Below, in pieces: positions 44,930 through 54,087 of a DNA stretch of 64,000 nt. The DNA is from Mycobacterium bohemicum DSM 44277 (GTDB lineage: Bacteria; Actinomycetota; Actinomycetes; Mycobacteriales; Mycobacteriaceae), in NCBI RefSeq assembly GCF_001053185.1, contig NZ_CSTD01000001.1, positions 986,333-1,050,332 of the forward strand. The letters run 5' to 3'. The notes below the pieces were generated by a model. The model was not told the DNA's origin. It did not search any database and worked only from the letters and a program-made list of their open reading frames with translations. A program made the translations under genes and the position numbers. Position 1 is the stretch's first letter, and every line of letters starts with the position of its first letter.

Positions 44930-45571
44930 TCATTCGCGGTCGGTGTTGCGCAACCCTTCGACGAGTGCATCCAGGGTGTGCACCGCTCGATCGCGCGCTG
45001 CGACCTGATCGGCGGCGTTGGCGATGAACAGTGCGGCCTCGTCGGCGGCCGCGAGCAGCAGATGCGCGAGCACGTCGATCGACAGTGCCGTGGCTAGGTC
45101 ACCCTCGTCGGCGGCGCGGTGCAGCATGGCGTGGATAGCGCCCAGGCCGTAGCGGCTTTCCAGCTCGCGCCAGCGCTGCCAGCCCAGCACCACCGGTCCG
45201 TCGATGAGCAGGATCCGTTGCACGGGCTTGGTCAGGGAGGCGTCGAGGAAGCCGAGCAGGCCGCGCCGCAGCACGTCCAGCGCCGACAGATCCGCATCGC
45301 CGGTGAGCTTCTGCGCTGCCGCCATCACGAGTTCTTCTTCGACCGTCAGGAAGACGGCCTCGAAAAGAGCCTGCTTGTCGGTGAAGTGGTGATACAGCGC
45401 TCCGCGCGTGCCCACACCGGCGGCCAGCACGATCTCTTCGGTCCCGGTGTCGTGGTAGCCCTTCTCGACGAAAAGGTCACGTGCAGCGTCGATCAACGCT
45501 GCACGGGTGGCCTCAGCCTGCGCAGCGCGGCGGGCTTTGGTGTCGAGGCGCTCAGAACCGGCGGCAGCCAT
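44930..45571 (-). CDS. TetR-family transcriptional regulator
   Basis: A 213-aa regulator. HTH at about 22-68 (LIDAARDLFVEKGYHDTGTE, GVGTRGALYHHFTDKQALFE) followed by a ligand-binding helical domain with PVQRILLIDGPVVLGWQRWR. Divergent from the epoxide-hydrolase-like gene; the 92-nt gap must contain its operator (a near-palindromic ATACCATCTGTAGGTGACCT area at 45589). Confidence 0.9.
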   Translation of the reverse strand: MAAAGSERLDTKARRAAQAEATRAALIDAARDLFVEKGYHDTGTEEIVLAAGVGTRGALYHHFTDKQALFEAVFLTVEEELVMAAAQKLTGDADLSALDVLRRGLLGFLDASLTKPVQRILLIDGPVVLGWQRWRELESRYGLGAIHAMLHRAADEGDLATALSIDVLAHLLLAAADEAALFIANAADQVAARDRAVHTLDALVEGLRNTDRE

Positions 45572-45663
45572 CACGTAAGCCTATTGCATACCATCTGTAG
45601 GTGACCTACATTCTGTATCTGAACCGTAGCTTCGCCTGCCCTGTAGCTCACCGGAGGTCGCTG

Positions 45664-46074
45664 ATGCCTGATCCCGTCGATGTCGTCCGCCAGTTCTGCG
45701 CGCTGATGGAAAAACGCGACGCCGAGGCGCTGCGCCCGCTGTTGGCCGACGGTGCGGTATATCAGAACGTCGGCATGCCCGCCACCGTGGGCGCCGACGC
45801 CATCGTGGAAAACATGGCCGCCCAGTTCTCCATGTTTCCCGACGCCTATGCGTTTGAGATCGTCAACATCGCCCACGACGGTCCGATCGTTCTCACTGAA
45901 CGACTCGATTACATTCAGGCCCCCGACGGATCCAAACCGGGCGTGCCGGTGATGGGAACATTCGTGGTCGACGAGGACGGCACAATCACCCGCTGGACCG
46001 ACTACTTCGACGTCAACCTGACCGTCAAAATCCTGCAAGGCGAGGACATCTCGGCGCTGGTGCCCACCGCCTAA
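45664..46074 (+). CDS. Limonene-1,2-epoxide hydrolase-like enzyme
   Basis: A 136-aa protein of the SnoaL/LEH fold. All five LEH catalytic positions are present in order: Y33 and N35 (VYQNVG), R80 and D82 (ERLDYI), D113 (WTDYFD). So it is likely a true epoxide hydrolase rather than a ketosteroid-isomerase-like protein, similar to mycobacterial EphG. Start ATG 45664 has GGAGG 7 nt upstream; an open frame extends to 45601. Placement among P450s fits hydrolysis of P450-made epoxides. Confidence 0.88.
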   Translation: MPDPVDVVRQFCALMEKRDAEALRPLLADGAVYQNVGMPATVGADAIVENMAAQFSMFPDAYAFEIVNIAHDGPIVLTERLDYIQAPDGSKPGVPVMGTFVVDEDGTITRWTDYFDVNLTVKILQGEDISALVPTA

Positions 46075-46078
46075 CAGC

Positions 46079-46741
46079 TCACCGGCGCAGTGGAATGCTG
46101 TTCGCCGAGACGGCTGGCAACGCGGCCGCGATGTCGGGGATGGCCAGTAACAGCCCGGCAACGGTGTCAGCGACGTGATCTTGGTCGGTGGCGAAATCAC
46201 CGCGCAGCCAGCCGGCGATCACTTCCATCGCACCGCTGACCAACGCAAACGACGCCATCTCGATGTCCAGCCGGCTAGCAGGTCCAGTGGTGGCCGTATC
46301 GGTGAGCATCGCGGTCATCGCGTTGGCGATCGCCCGAGTGCTGTCCACGCGCGCACGCTGCATCACGTCGGAGGTGTGCGAGCGCAACAGCAATTGGCCA
46401 CGGCGCGGATCGGCAGTGAGAAATACCAGCGACGCAGCAGCGGTGGCGCGGATCTGCGCGCCGACATCGGAACCGACACCATGGGCGGCGGCGCCGACTG
46501 CCTCCAGCCCGGCAGTGGTCTGATCCCTGACCATGGCTTCTAGCAGTGCGTCGGAATCGGTGAAGTGCTCGTAGAAATATCGGTCGTTGAGTCGCGCGCG
46601 TGAACACACCGCACGCTTGGACACCGCGCGCGCACCGTATTCGGCGAAGAGGTCCAGGGCCGCCTCCAGCAGCGCCGCACGCCGGGTGGCGCGACGCCGC
46701 TCGGCAGTGACGCCACCGTAAGAGCGCGCAACAGAAGTCAT
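46079..46741 (-). CDS. TetR-family regulator of the palindromic-operator regulon
   Basis: A 220-aa regulator. HTH about 19-66 (LLEAALDLFAEYGARAVSKR, RLNDRYFYEHFTDSDALLE). ATG 46741 (MTSVARSYGGVTAERRRATR). The divergent intergenic region carries a perfect 24-bp palindrome, so autoregulation and control of the MpaB-type gene are likely; related sites at 57889 and 59546 extend the possible regulon. Confidence 0.9.
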   Translation of the reverse strand: MTSVARSYGGVTAERRRATRRAALLEAALDLFAEYGARAVSKRAVCSRARLNDRYFYEHFTDSDALLEAMVRDQTTAGLEAVGAAAHGVGSDVGAQIRATAAASLVFLTADPRRGQLLLRSHTSDVMQRARVDSTRAIANAMTAMLTDTATTGPASRLDIEMASFALVSGAMEVIAGWLRGDFATDQDHVADTVAGLLLAIPDIAAALPAVSANSIPLRR

Positions 46742-46792
46742 CGCAAAAAGTATCCCAGAGCCCTTGACCCTTCGGACTGTTTGGTGCAATCT

Positions 46793-46816
46793 GACACCAG
46801 AATATATTCTGGTGTC
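46793..46816. promoter_or_regulatory. Perfect 24-bp palindrome (operator)
   Basis: Arms GACACCAGAATA and TATTCTGGTGTC, fully self-complementary. A TTGGTGCAATCT half-site sits directly to the left (46781-46792). Located between TetR 46741 and the MpaB gene at 46857. Confidence 0.8.
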
Positions 46817-46856
46817 GCGCTGCGCCAGATCTGCCCAGATCTGAGGGAGAGGCCTC

Positions 46857-47831
46857 ATGTCGGTTGAATCGCCTGACGTGTTGATCGCGTCATCAGCACC
46901 GATCCACGACCACCCCGCGGCGTCGTGTCTTGCTGACGCGCCAACCGCCTCGGTGGCCGACCGTTTCGAACGCATCATGGGAACCCGGTTGCTGGCACTG
47001 TTCTCCCCGGCCCTGTTCGACGAGATGATGCTGCCGATGGTGTCAGCTTCTCTGGTTGACACCGCCCGCATCCGCGACAACCCGTATGGGCGGGCACGGC
47101 GCACGGCGGCGTCAGACCAAGTGGCGGTGCTGGCGAACGGCGCCCATCGCCGCGAAGAGATGCAACGCCTGGTGCGGCTGCACCGCGACATCAAAGGCGT
47201 GACACCCGAGGGGATCCGGTACAGCGGGCTCAACCCCGAGGCCTGGAACTGGAATCTGATCAGCATCTTCTTCATGCACCGCGGCGCCTTCATCGCGCTG
47301 ACCGGTGAACAGCTCGACGACACGGGCGATCAGGCCGTCTGGGACCGCTACCGAGCACTCACCGCCGACTTGCAGATGCCCGGCCGGGCGCGTGAACTTC
47401 CGACCAGCTATCCACAGCTGTGCGCCTACTACGATCATGTTGCCGCCGAAAAGCTCACCCACACCGAAGCTTTGGACATCGTCATGGCCGCCACACTGCA
47501 CCCAAGGCGGCCCGCGCACATGCCGGCGATCACCGCGCCGCTGTATTCGCTTCTTGGCCCGATCTTCGGGCATATTGCGGCCATCCTCGGATTCGGCATC
47601 ATGCACCCCAGAGTCCGCGCCCTGGTCCCGATGCCCTGGACGCGCCGACACGACATCGAATTTCTCGTGTTCAGCCGGGTACTGCGCGGGGCCTACCGTC
47701 GGCTGCCGCGCCGCATCACCGAAACACCCTTGGCCCGCAACCGCCGCCAGTACGAGCGCATCGTCGCCCGGTATCAGGGTGTCGGACTGGTGTCCTTCGT
47801 GCCCGGCGCCACCCAAACCTGCGGTCGCTGA
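46857..47831 (+). CDS. MpaB-type oxygenase (DUF2236/rubber oxygenase-like)
   Basis: A 324-aa helical protein of the oxygenase MpaB/latex-clearing family (heme- or metal-dependent oxidative cleavage). The hallmark RLHRDIKG lies at 107-114, with the helix LNPEAWNWNLISIFFMHRGA and an EKLTH segment. No signal peptide, so intracellular. Plausible substrates are isoprenoid or polyketide double bonds. Divergent from TetR 46741 with the 24-bp palindrome 41 nt upstream of its start. Confidence 0.8.
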   Translation: MSVESPDVLIASSAPIHDHPAASCLADAPTASVADRFERIMGTRLLALFSPALFDEMMLPMVSASLVDTARIRDNPYGRARRTAASDQVAVLANGAHRREEMQRLVRLHRDIKGVTPEGIRYSGLNPEAWNWNLISIFFMHRGAFIALTGEQLDDTGDQAVWDRYRALTADLQMPGRARELPTSYPQLCAYYDHVAAEKLTHTEALDIVMAATLHPRRPAHMPAITAPLYSLLGPIFGHIAAILGFGIMHPRVRALVPMPWTRRHDIEFLVFSRVLRGAYRRLPRRITETPLARNRRQYERIVARYQGVGLVSFVPGATQTCGR

Positions 47832-48095
47832 GGTTGTCTCACGCAGAGCCGACATGCCGCGAAGGAGTCGTCGTGGCGATGGAGACGCTCACGGCGAGCT
47901 TTTCCGATTCGACCCGCGCTACGGGAGTAAGGGATTACACGAAAGTGACCAGCGTGCAGAGCTTCTATGACACGGCCGGCCAACGGAGACCGTGCCGGGC
48001 AGTGATGGGGTCGACGCGGATACGGGGCCGATCGCAGAGCCATCGCGCCGTCGATACGGTTTCTGACAGTCCACGCTGCGCGCTGCAGGTCAGCC

Positions 48096-49004
48096 ATGGG
48101 TGAGTCCCGCAGCGTCGTCATCACCGGGGCCTCGCGCGGGCTGGGGCTGGCCTCGGCGGCCCACCTGTACAAGGCCGGATGGCGAGTCGTCGCGGCGATG
48201 CGCACACCGGAGATCGGCCTGCAAAACATACTGGATGCCACCGGGGCCCCCGCCGACAGTTCGCGGTTGATCGGCGTGCAACTCGATCTCACCGATCCGG
48301 CATCGATCACGAACGCAGCCAAGGCGATCCTCGAGGCGGTTGGAGCCCCGGATGTCGTGGTGCACAATGCCGGGATCACCGCGGTGGGCTGCGTCGAAGA
48401 ACTCGACCTCGACGTGTGGCAGCAGCTGTTCGCCACCAACCTGTTCGGCCCGGTGGCACTGACCAACGCGCTGCTGCCCTCGATGCGCGCCGCCGGACGC
48501 GGCCGCATCGTGGTGATCGCCAGCGAAAACGGTGTCCGCGGGATGCCCTGCACGGCGTCGTACTCGGCGTCCAAGGCCGGATCTGAGCGGTGGGCTGAAG
48601 CCCTGGCCGCCGAGATCGCGCCGTTCGGGCTGGGTGTCAGCGTCCTGGTGACCGGGGTGTTTGACACCGACATCATCACCGACGCCGGGGTGCAGGACCA
48701 CCGCGACTTCAGCGGACCCTACGGCGCCTTGACCACCACCATCGAGCGGCGGGGCCGACTGGCCATCCGGATGGCCAGCCCGCCCAGACGTTTCGCGCAC
48801 GCACTGGCCAAAGCCCTCGACGATACTGCGCCCTACGCCCGGCACGCCGTCGGCGTCGACGCCAAAATGCTGCTCATCCTCAACCGGCTTTTGCCCGCCA
48901 GGGCGATGCACCAGATCATCCGCATCGCCATGGGCCTTCCACGGCACGGCGCCGCCAAGGCCACGAGCGCAGCGCCATGCCCGCAAAGCGAGAACCGTGT
49001 CTGA
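48096..49004 (+). CDS. Short-chain dehydrogenase/reductase
   Basis: A 302-aa classical SDR. TGASRGLG at 10-17, HNAGI around 92, Ser near 148 and YSASK (catalytic Tyr/Lys) around 161-165. C-terminal hydrophobic extension (LNRLLPARAMHQIIRIAMGL) suggests membrane association or a hydrophobic substrate, similar to retinol-type SDRs. ATG 48096. Its end overlaps the ALDH remnant. Confidence 0.88.
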   Translation: MGESRSVVITGASRGLGLASAAHLYKAGWRVVAAMRTPEIGLQNILDATGAPADSSRLIGVQLDLTDPASITNAAKAILEAVGAPDVVVHNAGITAVGCVEELDLDVWQQLFATNLFGPVALTNALLPSMRAAGRGRIVVIASENGVRGMPCTASYSASKAGSERWAEALAAEIAPFGLGVSVLVTGVFDTDIITDAGVQDHRDFSGPYGALTTTIERRGRLAIRMASPPRRFAHALAKALDDTAPYARHAVGVDAKMLLILNRLLPARAMHQIIRIAMGLPRHGAAKATSAAPCPQSENRV

Positions 49005-49274
49005 GGCAGTTACCCGTCGGTTTGAGTCGCGGATGCTCATTGACGGCAGCTGGTCGACGGCCAAGCCGGCAACGTGATGTCGGGATCACTGGAACGGTCA
49101 CTGGCCGTGGCGCGGCGGCTGCGCACCGGGTTCATCGGACTCAACGGCACGGTCGGATACGGCGCCGACACCCCGTTCGGGGGTTTCAAGGCCAGCGGTG
49201 TCGACCGCCAAAACGGTGTCGCCGGGTTCGACCAGTCCACCGAGGTGAAGTCCGTCGCCTACCCAGCCAGCTGA
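48997..49274 (+). pseudogene. Aldehyde dehydrogenase reduced to its two ends
   Basis: A GTG-led frame gives VSEAVTRRFESRMLIDGSWS, an ALDH N terminus, and stops at 49075-49077. A second frame then gives GSLERSLAVARRLRTGFIGL, TPFGGFKASGVDRQNGVAGF and STEVKSVAYPAS, an ALDH C terminus. Some 400 central residues, including the catalytic Cys and Glu, are deleted. The remains still separate an SDR from a P450, as in an original SDR-ALDH-P450 operon. Confidence 0.8.
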
Positions 49275-49287
49275 AAGGTTTTAGCGC

Positions 49288-50496
49288 ATGCAATTATTCG
49301 ATGATCTGGAGGACTTCGGGTCTTTCGATGACGCCGTGGCCGGCGACGTCCGCGACCCCTATACCGAACTGTCGCGGATGCGGCGCACCGAACCCATTCA
49401 GCGCCTCGACTTTTCGGTCATGCCCGGCGAGGAGGGCAAACCGGTCTTCATGGTGTACCGCCACGAGGACATTCAGGAACTGTTGCGCGACAACGAAACC
49501 TTCTCCTCGGCCATCATCAAGGACTTCTTCGGGATCGGCAAACACGTCATGGTCGGCATGGACGAGCCCGAGCACGGCCGCCACCGCGCACTGGTCTCCA
49601 AGGCCTTCTCCCCCAAAGCGCTGGCGCGCTGGGAAACCGATCTTGCCGGCCGAGTCGGCAACGAGCTGATCGACACGTTCGCCGATCGCGGCAGCGCAGA
49701 TCTGGTGAAGGAATTCACCTTTCCCTACCCCAGCCGAGTCATCGCCGGCCTGCTGGGCCTACCCCAAAAGGACTATCCACAGTTTCAGCGGTGGTCCATT
49801 TCGCTCCTGTCAGTAGGGGTCAATCCCGAGCGCGCCGCCGAAGCCACCAAGGCGCTGGGTGACTACCTGGTGCCGATCCTTGCGGCCCGCCGCGAGCAGC
49901 CCCGCGTCGATCTCACCAGCGGCCTGGCCGCCGCCGAGATCGACGGAGAGAAACTCTCCGATGAGGAAATCTTTTGCTTCCTGCATCTGTTGTTGCCCGC
50001 CGGGGTGGAAACCACCTACCGCTCACTGGGCAACCTGCTGTTCGGACTGCTGTCCAACCCCGATCAGCTCGACGCCGTGCGCGACGACCGCACACTGCTG
50101 TCAGCAGCCATTGAAGAGGCGGTGCGGTGGGAGGCACCGCTGCTGTCGATCACGCGTGTGGCCACCCGCGACACCGAACTGGCCGGGGTGCCCATCCCCG
50201 CCGGGTCCTCGGTGATGCCGATGCTCGGTGCCGCCAACCGCGACGAGAACCGCTACCCCGACCCCGACCGGTTCAACCTGTTCCGTCAACCCAGGACCCC
50301 GATCTCGTGGGGTCACGGTCCGCACGTCTGCCTGGGAATGCACCTGGCCCGCATGGAGATGCGCGTTGCGGTCAATCTGTTATTGGACCGCCTGCCCAAC
50401 CTGCGGCTGGACCCCGACGGCAACGATCCCCACATCCGCGGGCAGGTGTTCCGATCGCCGACGTCGCTGCCGGTCCGGTTCGGCGCCGACACCTAA
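49288..50496 (+). CDS. Cytochrome P450 (second)
   Basis: A 402-aa P450. I-helix PAGVETT (237-243), ExxR E277-R280, heme Cys348 in WGHGPHVCLGMH, where Trp replaces the usual Phe of FGxGxHxC. This substitution is tolerated in some bacterial P450s. ATG 49288, 14 nt after the ALDH remnant. Operon continues with an SDR and two more P450s, all on the plus strand. Confidence 0.93.
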   Translation: MQLFDDLEDFGSFDDAVAGDVRDPYTELSRMRRTEPIQRLDFSVMPGEEGKPVFMVYRHEDIQELLRDNETFSSAIIKDFFGIGKHVMVGMDEPEHGRHRALVSKAFSPKALARWETDLAGRVGNELIDTFADRGSADLVKEFTFPYPSRVIAGLLGLPQKDYPQFQRWSISLLSVGVNPERAAEATKALGDYLVPILAARREQPRVDLTSGLAAAEIDGEKLSDEEIFCFLHLLLPAGVETTYRSLGNLLFGLLSNPDQLDAVRDDRTLLSAAIEEAVRWEAPLLSITRVATRDTELAGVPIPAGSSVMPMLGAANRDENRYPDPDRFNLFRQPRTPISWGHGPHVCLGMHLARMEMRVAVNLLLDRLPNLRLDPDGNDPHIRGQVFRSPTSLPVRFGADT

Positions 50497-50654
50497 GAGG
50501 TGGCGGTGGGTTCCACGACGGGTCGACGCGATGATGCACGGCGGGCGGCCGCAGCACCGCTTACTGCGGCGCTGCCCCGAATCGCCCGCGGTGGACCGGT
50601 CTGCCACGTGGGCGCAGTCGCCTCGAACCGCACAATCGCAGACAGGAGGGGGTC

Positions 50655-51566
50655 GTGACCGGACTGCGCTTCGATGACCGGGTGGTCGTGGTCACCGGCG
50701 CGGGCCGGGGGGTCGGACGAAGCCACGCACTGCTGTTGGCCGCCAAGGGAGCACGCGTCGTCGTCGTCGATAGCGGCGCCGACATCGACGGCGGCGGTCA
50801 CTCTCGGGCACCCGCCGAAGCGGTCGCCGAGGAGATCAACGCCTCCGGCGGCCAAGCCGTCGCCTGTTTTGCCTCGGTCGCCGATGAACGCGCCGCCGCC
50901 GACATCATCGACACCGCGCTCAGACAGTTTGGGCGGCTGGACGCGATCGTCAACAACGCCGGCATCCACGATCCCGCCCCGTTCCAAGATCTGACCGTCA
51001 GCCAGTTTCGCACGATGATCGACGTTCACTATGTCGGCACCGTGCTTGTCACCCGCGCCGCCTGGCCGCACTTCATCCGCGCCGGATACGGCCGGGTGGT
51101 CAACACCGTTTCTGAAGCCATGCTCGGCGGTATCCCCGAATTGAGCAGTTACGGGGCAGCAAAGGGTGCAGTGTTTGGACTGACCCGGAATCTGGCCACC
51201 GAGGGAGCCGCGCACGGCATCGCGGTTAACGCCATCGCGCCGCGCGCGTTCACCCGCATGTCGGCCTCACACTCCCACGCCCTGGCCGAGCACCTGTCCA
51301 TACCCACCGACGTCATGGACCAAATCAACGCCGCCATGCCGCCCGAATTATGCGCGCCGGCAGCGGTGTTCCTGGCTCACGACTCGTGCCCGCTGACCGG
51401 TGAGGTTCTTCAGATTGGGATGGGCAGCGTCGCGCGCCTCGCCGTGGTGCGTGGACCCGGATTCGCCAGGGACGCGCTGACCGCCGAAGACATCGCCGAC
51501 AACCTTGCCGACGTCATGAACCTCCACGACGCCTCGGTCACCGAATCCGCCGCGCCCGTATTGTGA
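50655..51566 (+). CDS. Short-chain dehydrogenase/reductase
   Basis: A 303-aa SDR. GAGRGVGR at 16-23, NNAGIHDPAPF near 100-110, catalytic Ser near 156 with SSYGAAKG (Tyr/Lys about 169-173). The C terminus (DALTAEDIADNLADVMNLHD) resembles MFE2-type dehydrogenases. GTG 50655 with AGGAGGGGGTC just upstream. Sits between P450s 2 and 3. Confidence 0.9.
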   Translation: MTGLRFDDRVVVVTGAGRGVGRSHALLLAAKGARVVVVDSGADIDGGGHSRAPAEAVAEEINASGGQAVACFASVADERAAADIIDTALRQFGRLDAIVNNAGIHDPAPFQDLTVSQFRTMIDVHYVGTVLVTRAAWPHFIRAGYGRVVNTVSEAMLGGIPELSSYGAAKGAVFGLTRNLATEGAAHGIAVNAIAPRAFTRMSASHSHALAEHLSIPTDVMDQINAAMPPELCAPAAVFLAHDSCPLTGEVLQIGMGSVARLAVVRGPGFARDALTAEDIADNLADVMNLHDASVTESAAPVL

Positions 51567-51594
51567 CAGCCCCACTGCAAGAGGAGATTTGGCT

Positions 51595-52863
51595 GTGAAC
51601 GACTTCGATTCGGTCGACTATTTCACCGACCCTGAGCTGGTGCCCGACCCCTACGGGTATTTCGACCATCTACGCGCCAAATGCCCGGTGACCGCCGAGC
51701 CGCACCATCAGGTGATGGCCATCACCGGCCACCAAGAAGCCCTCACCGTCTATAAGGACAACACCTTTTCGGCGTGTGTGTCGGTGGCCGGCCCCTACGC
51801 CGGGGTGTCCTTCGACACCGACACCGATGACATCAGCGCCCTGATCGCCGAAAAGCGCGACCAGATCCCGATGAGCGAGCACATCGTCACCCAAGACCCC
51901 CCCGAGCACGCCTACACCCGAGGGTTGTTGAGCCGTCTGCTGACCCCCAAGCGCCTGTCGGAGAACGAAGACTTCATGTGGCGCTTGGCCGACGAGCAAC
52001 TCGACGAGTTCGTGTCCCGCGGCAGCTGCGAGTTCCTGGAGGACTACGCGCGACCGTTCTCGCTGCTGGTGATCGCCGATCTGCTCGGTGTTCCCGAAGA
52101 CGACCACAAGATGTTCCGTGCGACGCTGGCAGCCAACGACGAGGTCCCCGGCGCTCTCGGCGACGACGCGCCAGCGCACAACCCGCTGCTGTGGCTGGAT
52201 GAGAAGTTCGCCGGCTACATCGTCGAGCGCCGTGCGCAGCCACGCCAGGACGTGCTAACTGAACTGGCGCAAGCCAAGTACCCGGACGGGTCAACACCTG
52301 AGGTGATGGATGTCGTGCACCTGGCGACGTTCCTGTTCTCGGCGGGCATGGAGACCACCACGAAACTTCTCAGCTTCGCGCTGCGCGTTCTCGGGGAGCG
52401 CCCCGACATTCAGACGGTGCTGCGCGAGGACCGCAGTCGCATCCCGGTGTTCCTGGAAGAAACGCTGCGCATGGAAAGCCCGGTGAAAAGCCACTTCCGC
52501 CTGGCACGGCAATCGACCACGGTGGGCGGCGTGCCGATCGCGGCCGGCACCACCATGATGCTGCTCCCTGGAGCATGCAACCGTGACCCCGCAAAGTTCG
52601 ACGCACCCAACGAATTTCGGCTGGACCGCCCGAATGTGCGTGAACACATCGCCTTTGGCCGCGGCAATCACTCCTGCCCAGGGGCGCCGCTCGCGCGTGC
52701 CGAAGGCCGCATCTCACTGAACCGCATCTTTGACCGGATGGCCGACATCCGCATCAGCGAGGCCTGCCACGGCCCCGCCGACACCCGCCACTACGGGTAT
52801 GAACCCACCTTCATCCTGCGCGGTCTGACCAACCTTCACTTAGAGTTCACCCCGCTGGACTGA
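51595..52863 (+). CDS. Cytochrome P450 (third)
   Basis: A 422-aa P450. SAGMETT I-helix (249-255), ExxR E289-R292, heme Cys361 in FGRGNHSCPGAPLAR. A longer BC-loop region (YAGVSFDTDTDDISALIAEK) sets it apart from the others. GTG 51595 (VNDFDSVDYFTDPELVPDPY) has AGGAGA 8 nt upstream. Starts 28 nt after the SDR stop, consistent with an operon. Confidence 0.93.
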   Translation: MNDFDSVDYFTDPELVPDPYGYFDHLRAKCPVTAEPHHQVMAITGHQEALTVYKDNTFSACVSVAGPYAGVSFDTDTDDISALIAEKRDQIPMSEHIVTQDPPEHAYTRGLLSRLLTPKRLSENEDFMWRLADEQLDEFVSRGSCEFLEDYARPFSLLVIADLLGVPEDDHKMFRATLAANDEVPGALGDDAPAHNPLLWLDEKFAGYIVERRAQPRQDVLTELAQAKYPDGSTPEVMDVVHLATFLFSAGMETTTKLLSFALRVLGERPDIQTVLREDRSRIPVFLEETLRMESPVKSHFRLARQSTTVGGVPIAAGTTMMLLPGACNRDPAKFDAPNEFRLDRPNVREHIAFGRGNHSCPGAPLARAEGRISLNRIFDRMADIRISEACHGPADTRHYGYEPTFILRGLTNLHLEFTPLD

Positions 52864-52869
52864 CCGTCG

Positions 52870-54087
52870 ATGTCTTCGGAAACCTCAGATCTCTCCTCCG
52901 GCGGCGATATGCCAGTGATGCCGGTCCCCCGCGCAGTTCAGTGTCCGCTTGAGCCGCCTGCGGCATTCACGACCTGGCGCCAGGAGCCGGGTCTGCGACG
53001 TGCGACATGGCAAGGCCAACCACACTGGGTGGTGAGTCGCTACCACGACATCCGGGAAGCGTTAGTCGATCAACGACTTTCGGCCGATACGATCGATTGG
53101 TCCCGCATGCCTGCGGGCCGCGAAAATACACCCGTCATGTTTGCGCGAACCGACGACCCCGAACATCATCGGCTCCGACGGATGATGACCAGTCAATTCA
53201 CCTTCAGGCGCAGCGAATCGCGTCGGCAACAAATCCAACAGCTGGTCGATGAATGCCTGGATACGATGATTGCCACCGGGCCACCATCGGATCTGGTGCG
53301 CGAATTCGCGTTGCCCGTACCGTCTTTGGTGATCGCTTTGCTGCTGGGCGTCCCGGAGGAAGATCTCGATTTTTTTCAGCGCAACACCGCGATCACCTTG
53401 GACTCAAGTGTGAGCGACGAGCAGCGTTCGCAGGCATTTGCGGCAATGTACCTTTACATTCACGAGTTGACACAGCGAAAGCAACGCGAGCCCGGCGACG
53501 ACCTGATCAGCCGCCTGGTCACCGATTACGTAATGACCGGCCAACTCGATCGAGACACCACAGCCATGACGGGCGTGATCATGATGCAGGCGGGTCACGA
53601 AACCACGGCGAATATGATCGCGTTGGGTACCCTTGCGCTGCTGGATCGGCCAGAGGTGTTTCATCGACTGGGCCAAACCGACGATCACTCTTTGGTTGCC
53701 AACATCGTTGAAGAGCTGATGCGGTATCTCACCATCGTGCAGAGTCAAGTCGACCGGGTGGCTACCCAAGACCTCGTAATCGGTGGCCAACTCGTGCGTG
53801 CGGGAGAAAGGCTGTTGATGAACCTGCCGGCCGGCAACTGGGATGATACTTTCGCCAGCGATCCCGATCAGTTCGATGTCGAGCGAAAGACGCGGGGACA
53901 CCTCGGTTTTGGCTACGGAGTTCATCAATGCATCGGGCAGAACCTTGCGCGAGTCGAAATGCAGGTAGCGTTTGCGTCACTGGCAAGGCGCCTGCCCAGC
54001 TTGCAATTAGCCGTACCGTCAGCCGATCTCACGTTCAAAGCCGAGTCCGGCATCTACGGTATGAATGAGCTGCCCGTCACGTGGTAA
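52870..54087 (+). CDS. Cytochrome P450 (fourth)
   Basis: A 405-aa P450. QAGHETT I-helix (240-246), ExxR E282-R285, heme Cys354 in FGYGVHQCIGQNLAR. Its style (early RPDDPEHHRLRRMM-type segment, SRYHDIREAL) resembles CYP105/107-like enzymes of secondary metabolism. Six nt after P450 3. Slightly different codon use (more A/T at third positions) than its neighbours. Its 3' end overlaps the MMPL remnant on the other strand. Confidence 0.93.
   Translation: MSSETSDLSSGGDMPVMPVPRAVQCPLEPPAAFTTWRQEPGLRRATWQGQPHWVVSRYHDIREALVDQRLSADTIDWSRMPAGRENTPVMFARTDDPEHHRLRRMMTSQFTFRRSESRRQQIQQLVDECLDTMIATGPPSDLVREFALPVPSLVIALLLGVPEEDLDFFQRNTAITLDSSVSDEQRSQAFAAMYLYIHELTQRKQREPGDDLISRLVTDYVMTGQLDRDTTAMTGVIMMQAGHETTANMIALGTLALLDRPEVFHRLGQTDDHSLVANIVEELMRYLTIVQSQVDRVATQDLVIGGQLVRAGERLLMNLPAGNWDDTFASDPDQFDVERKTRGHLGFGYGVHQCIGQNLARVEMQVAFASLARRLPSLQLAVPSADLTFKAESGIYGMNELPVTW

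Noticed and set aside
47112..49064. Minus-strand frames opposite the MpaB and SDR genes
   Set aside because: Shadow frames; the plus strand encodes full recognisable families.
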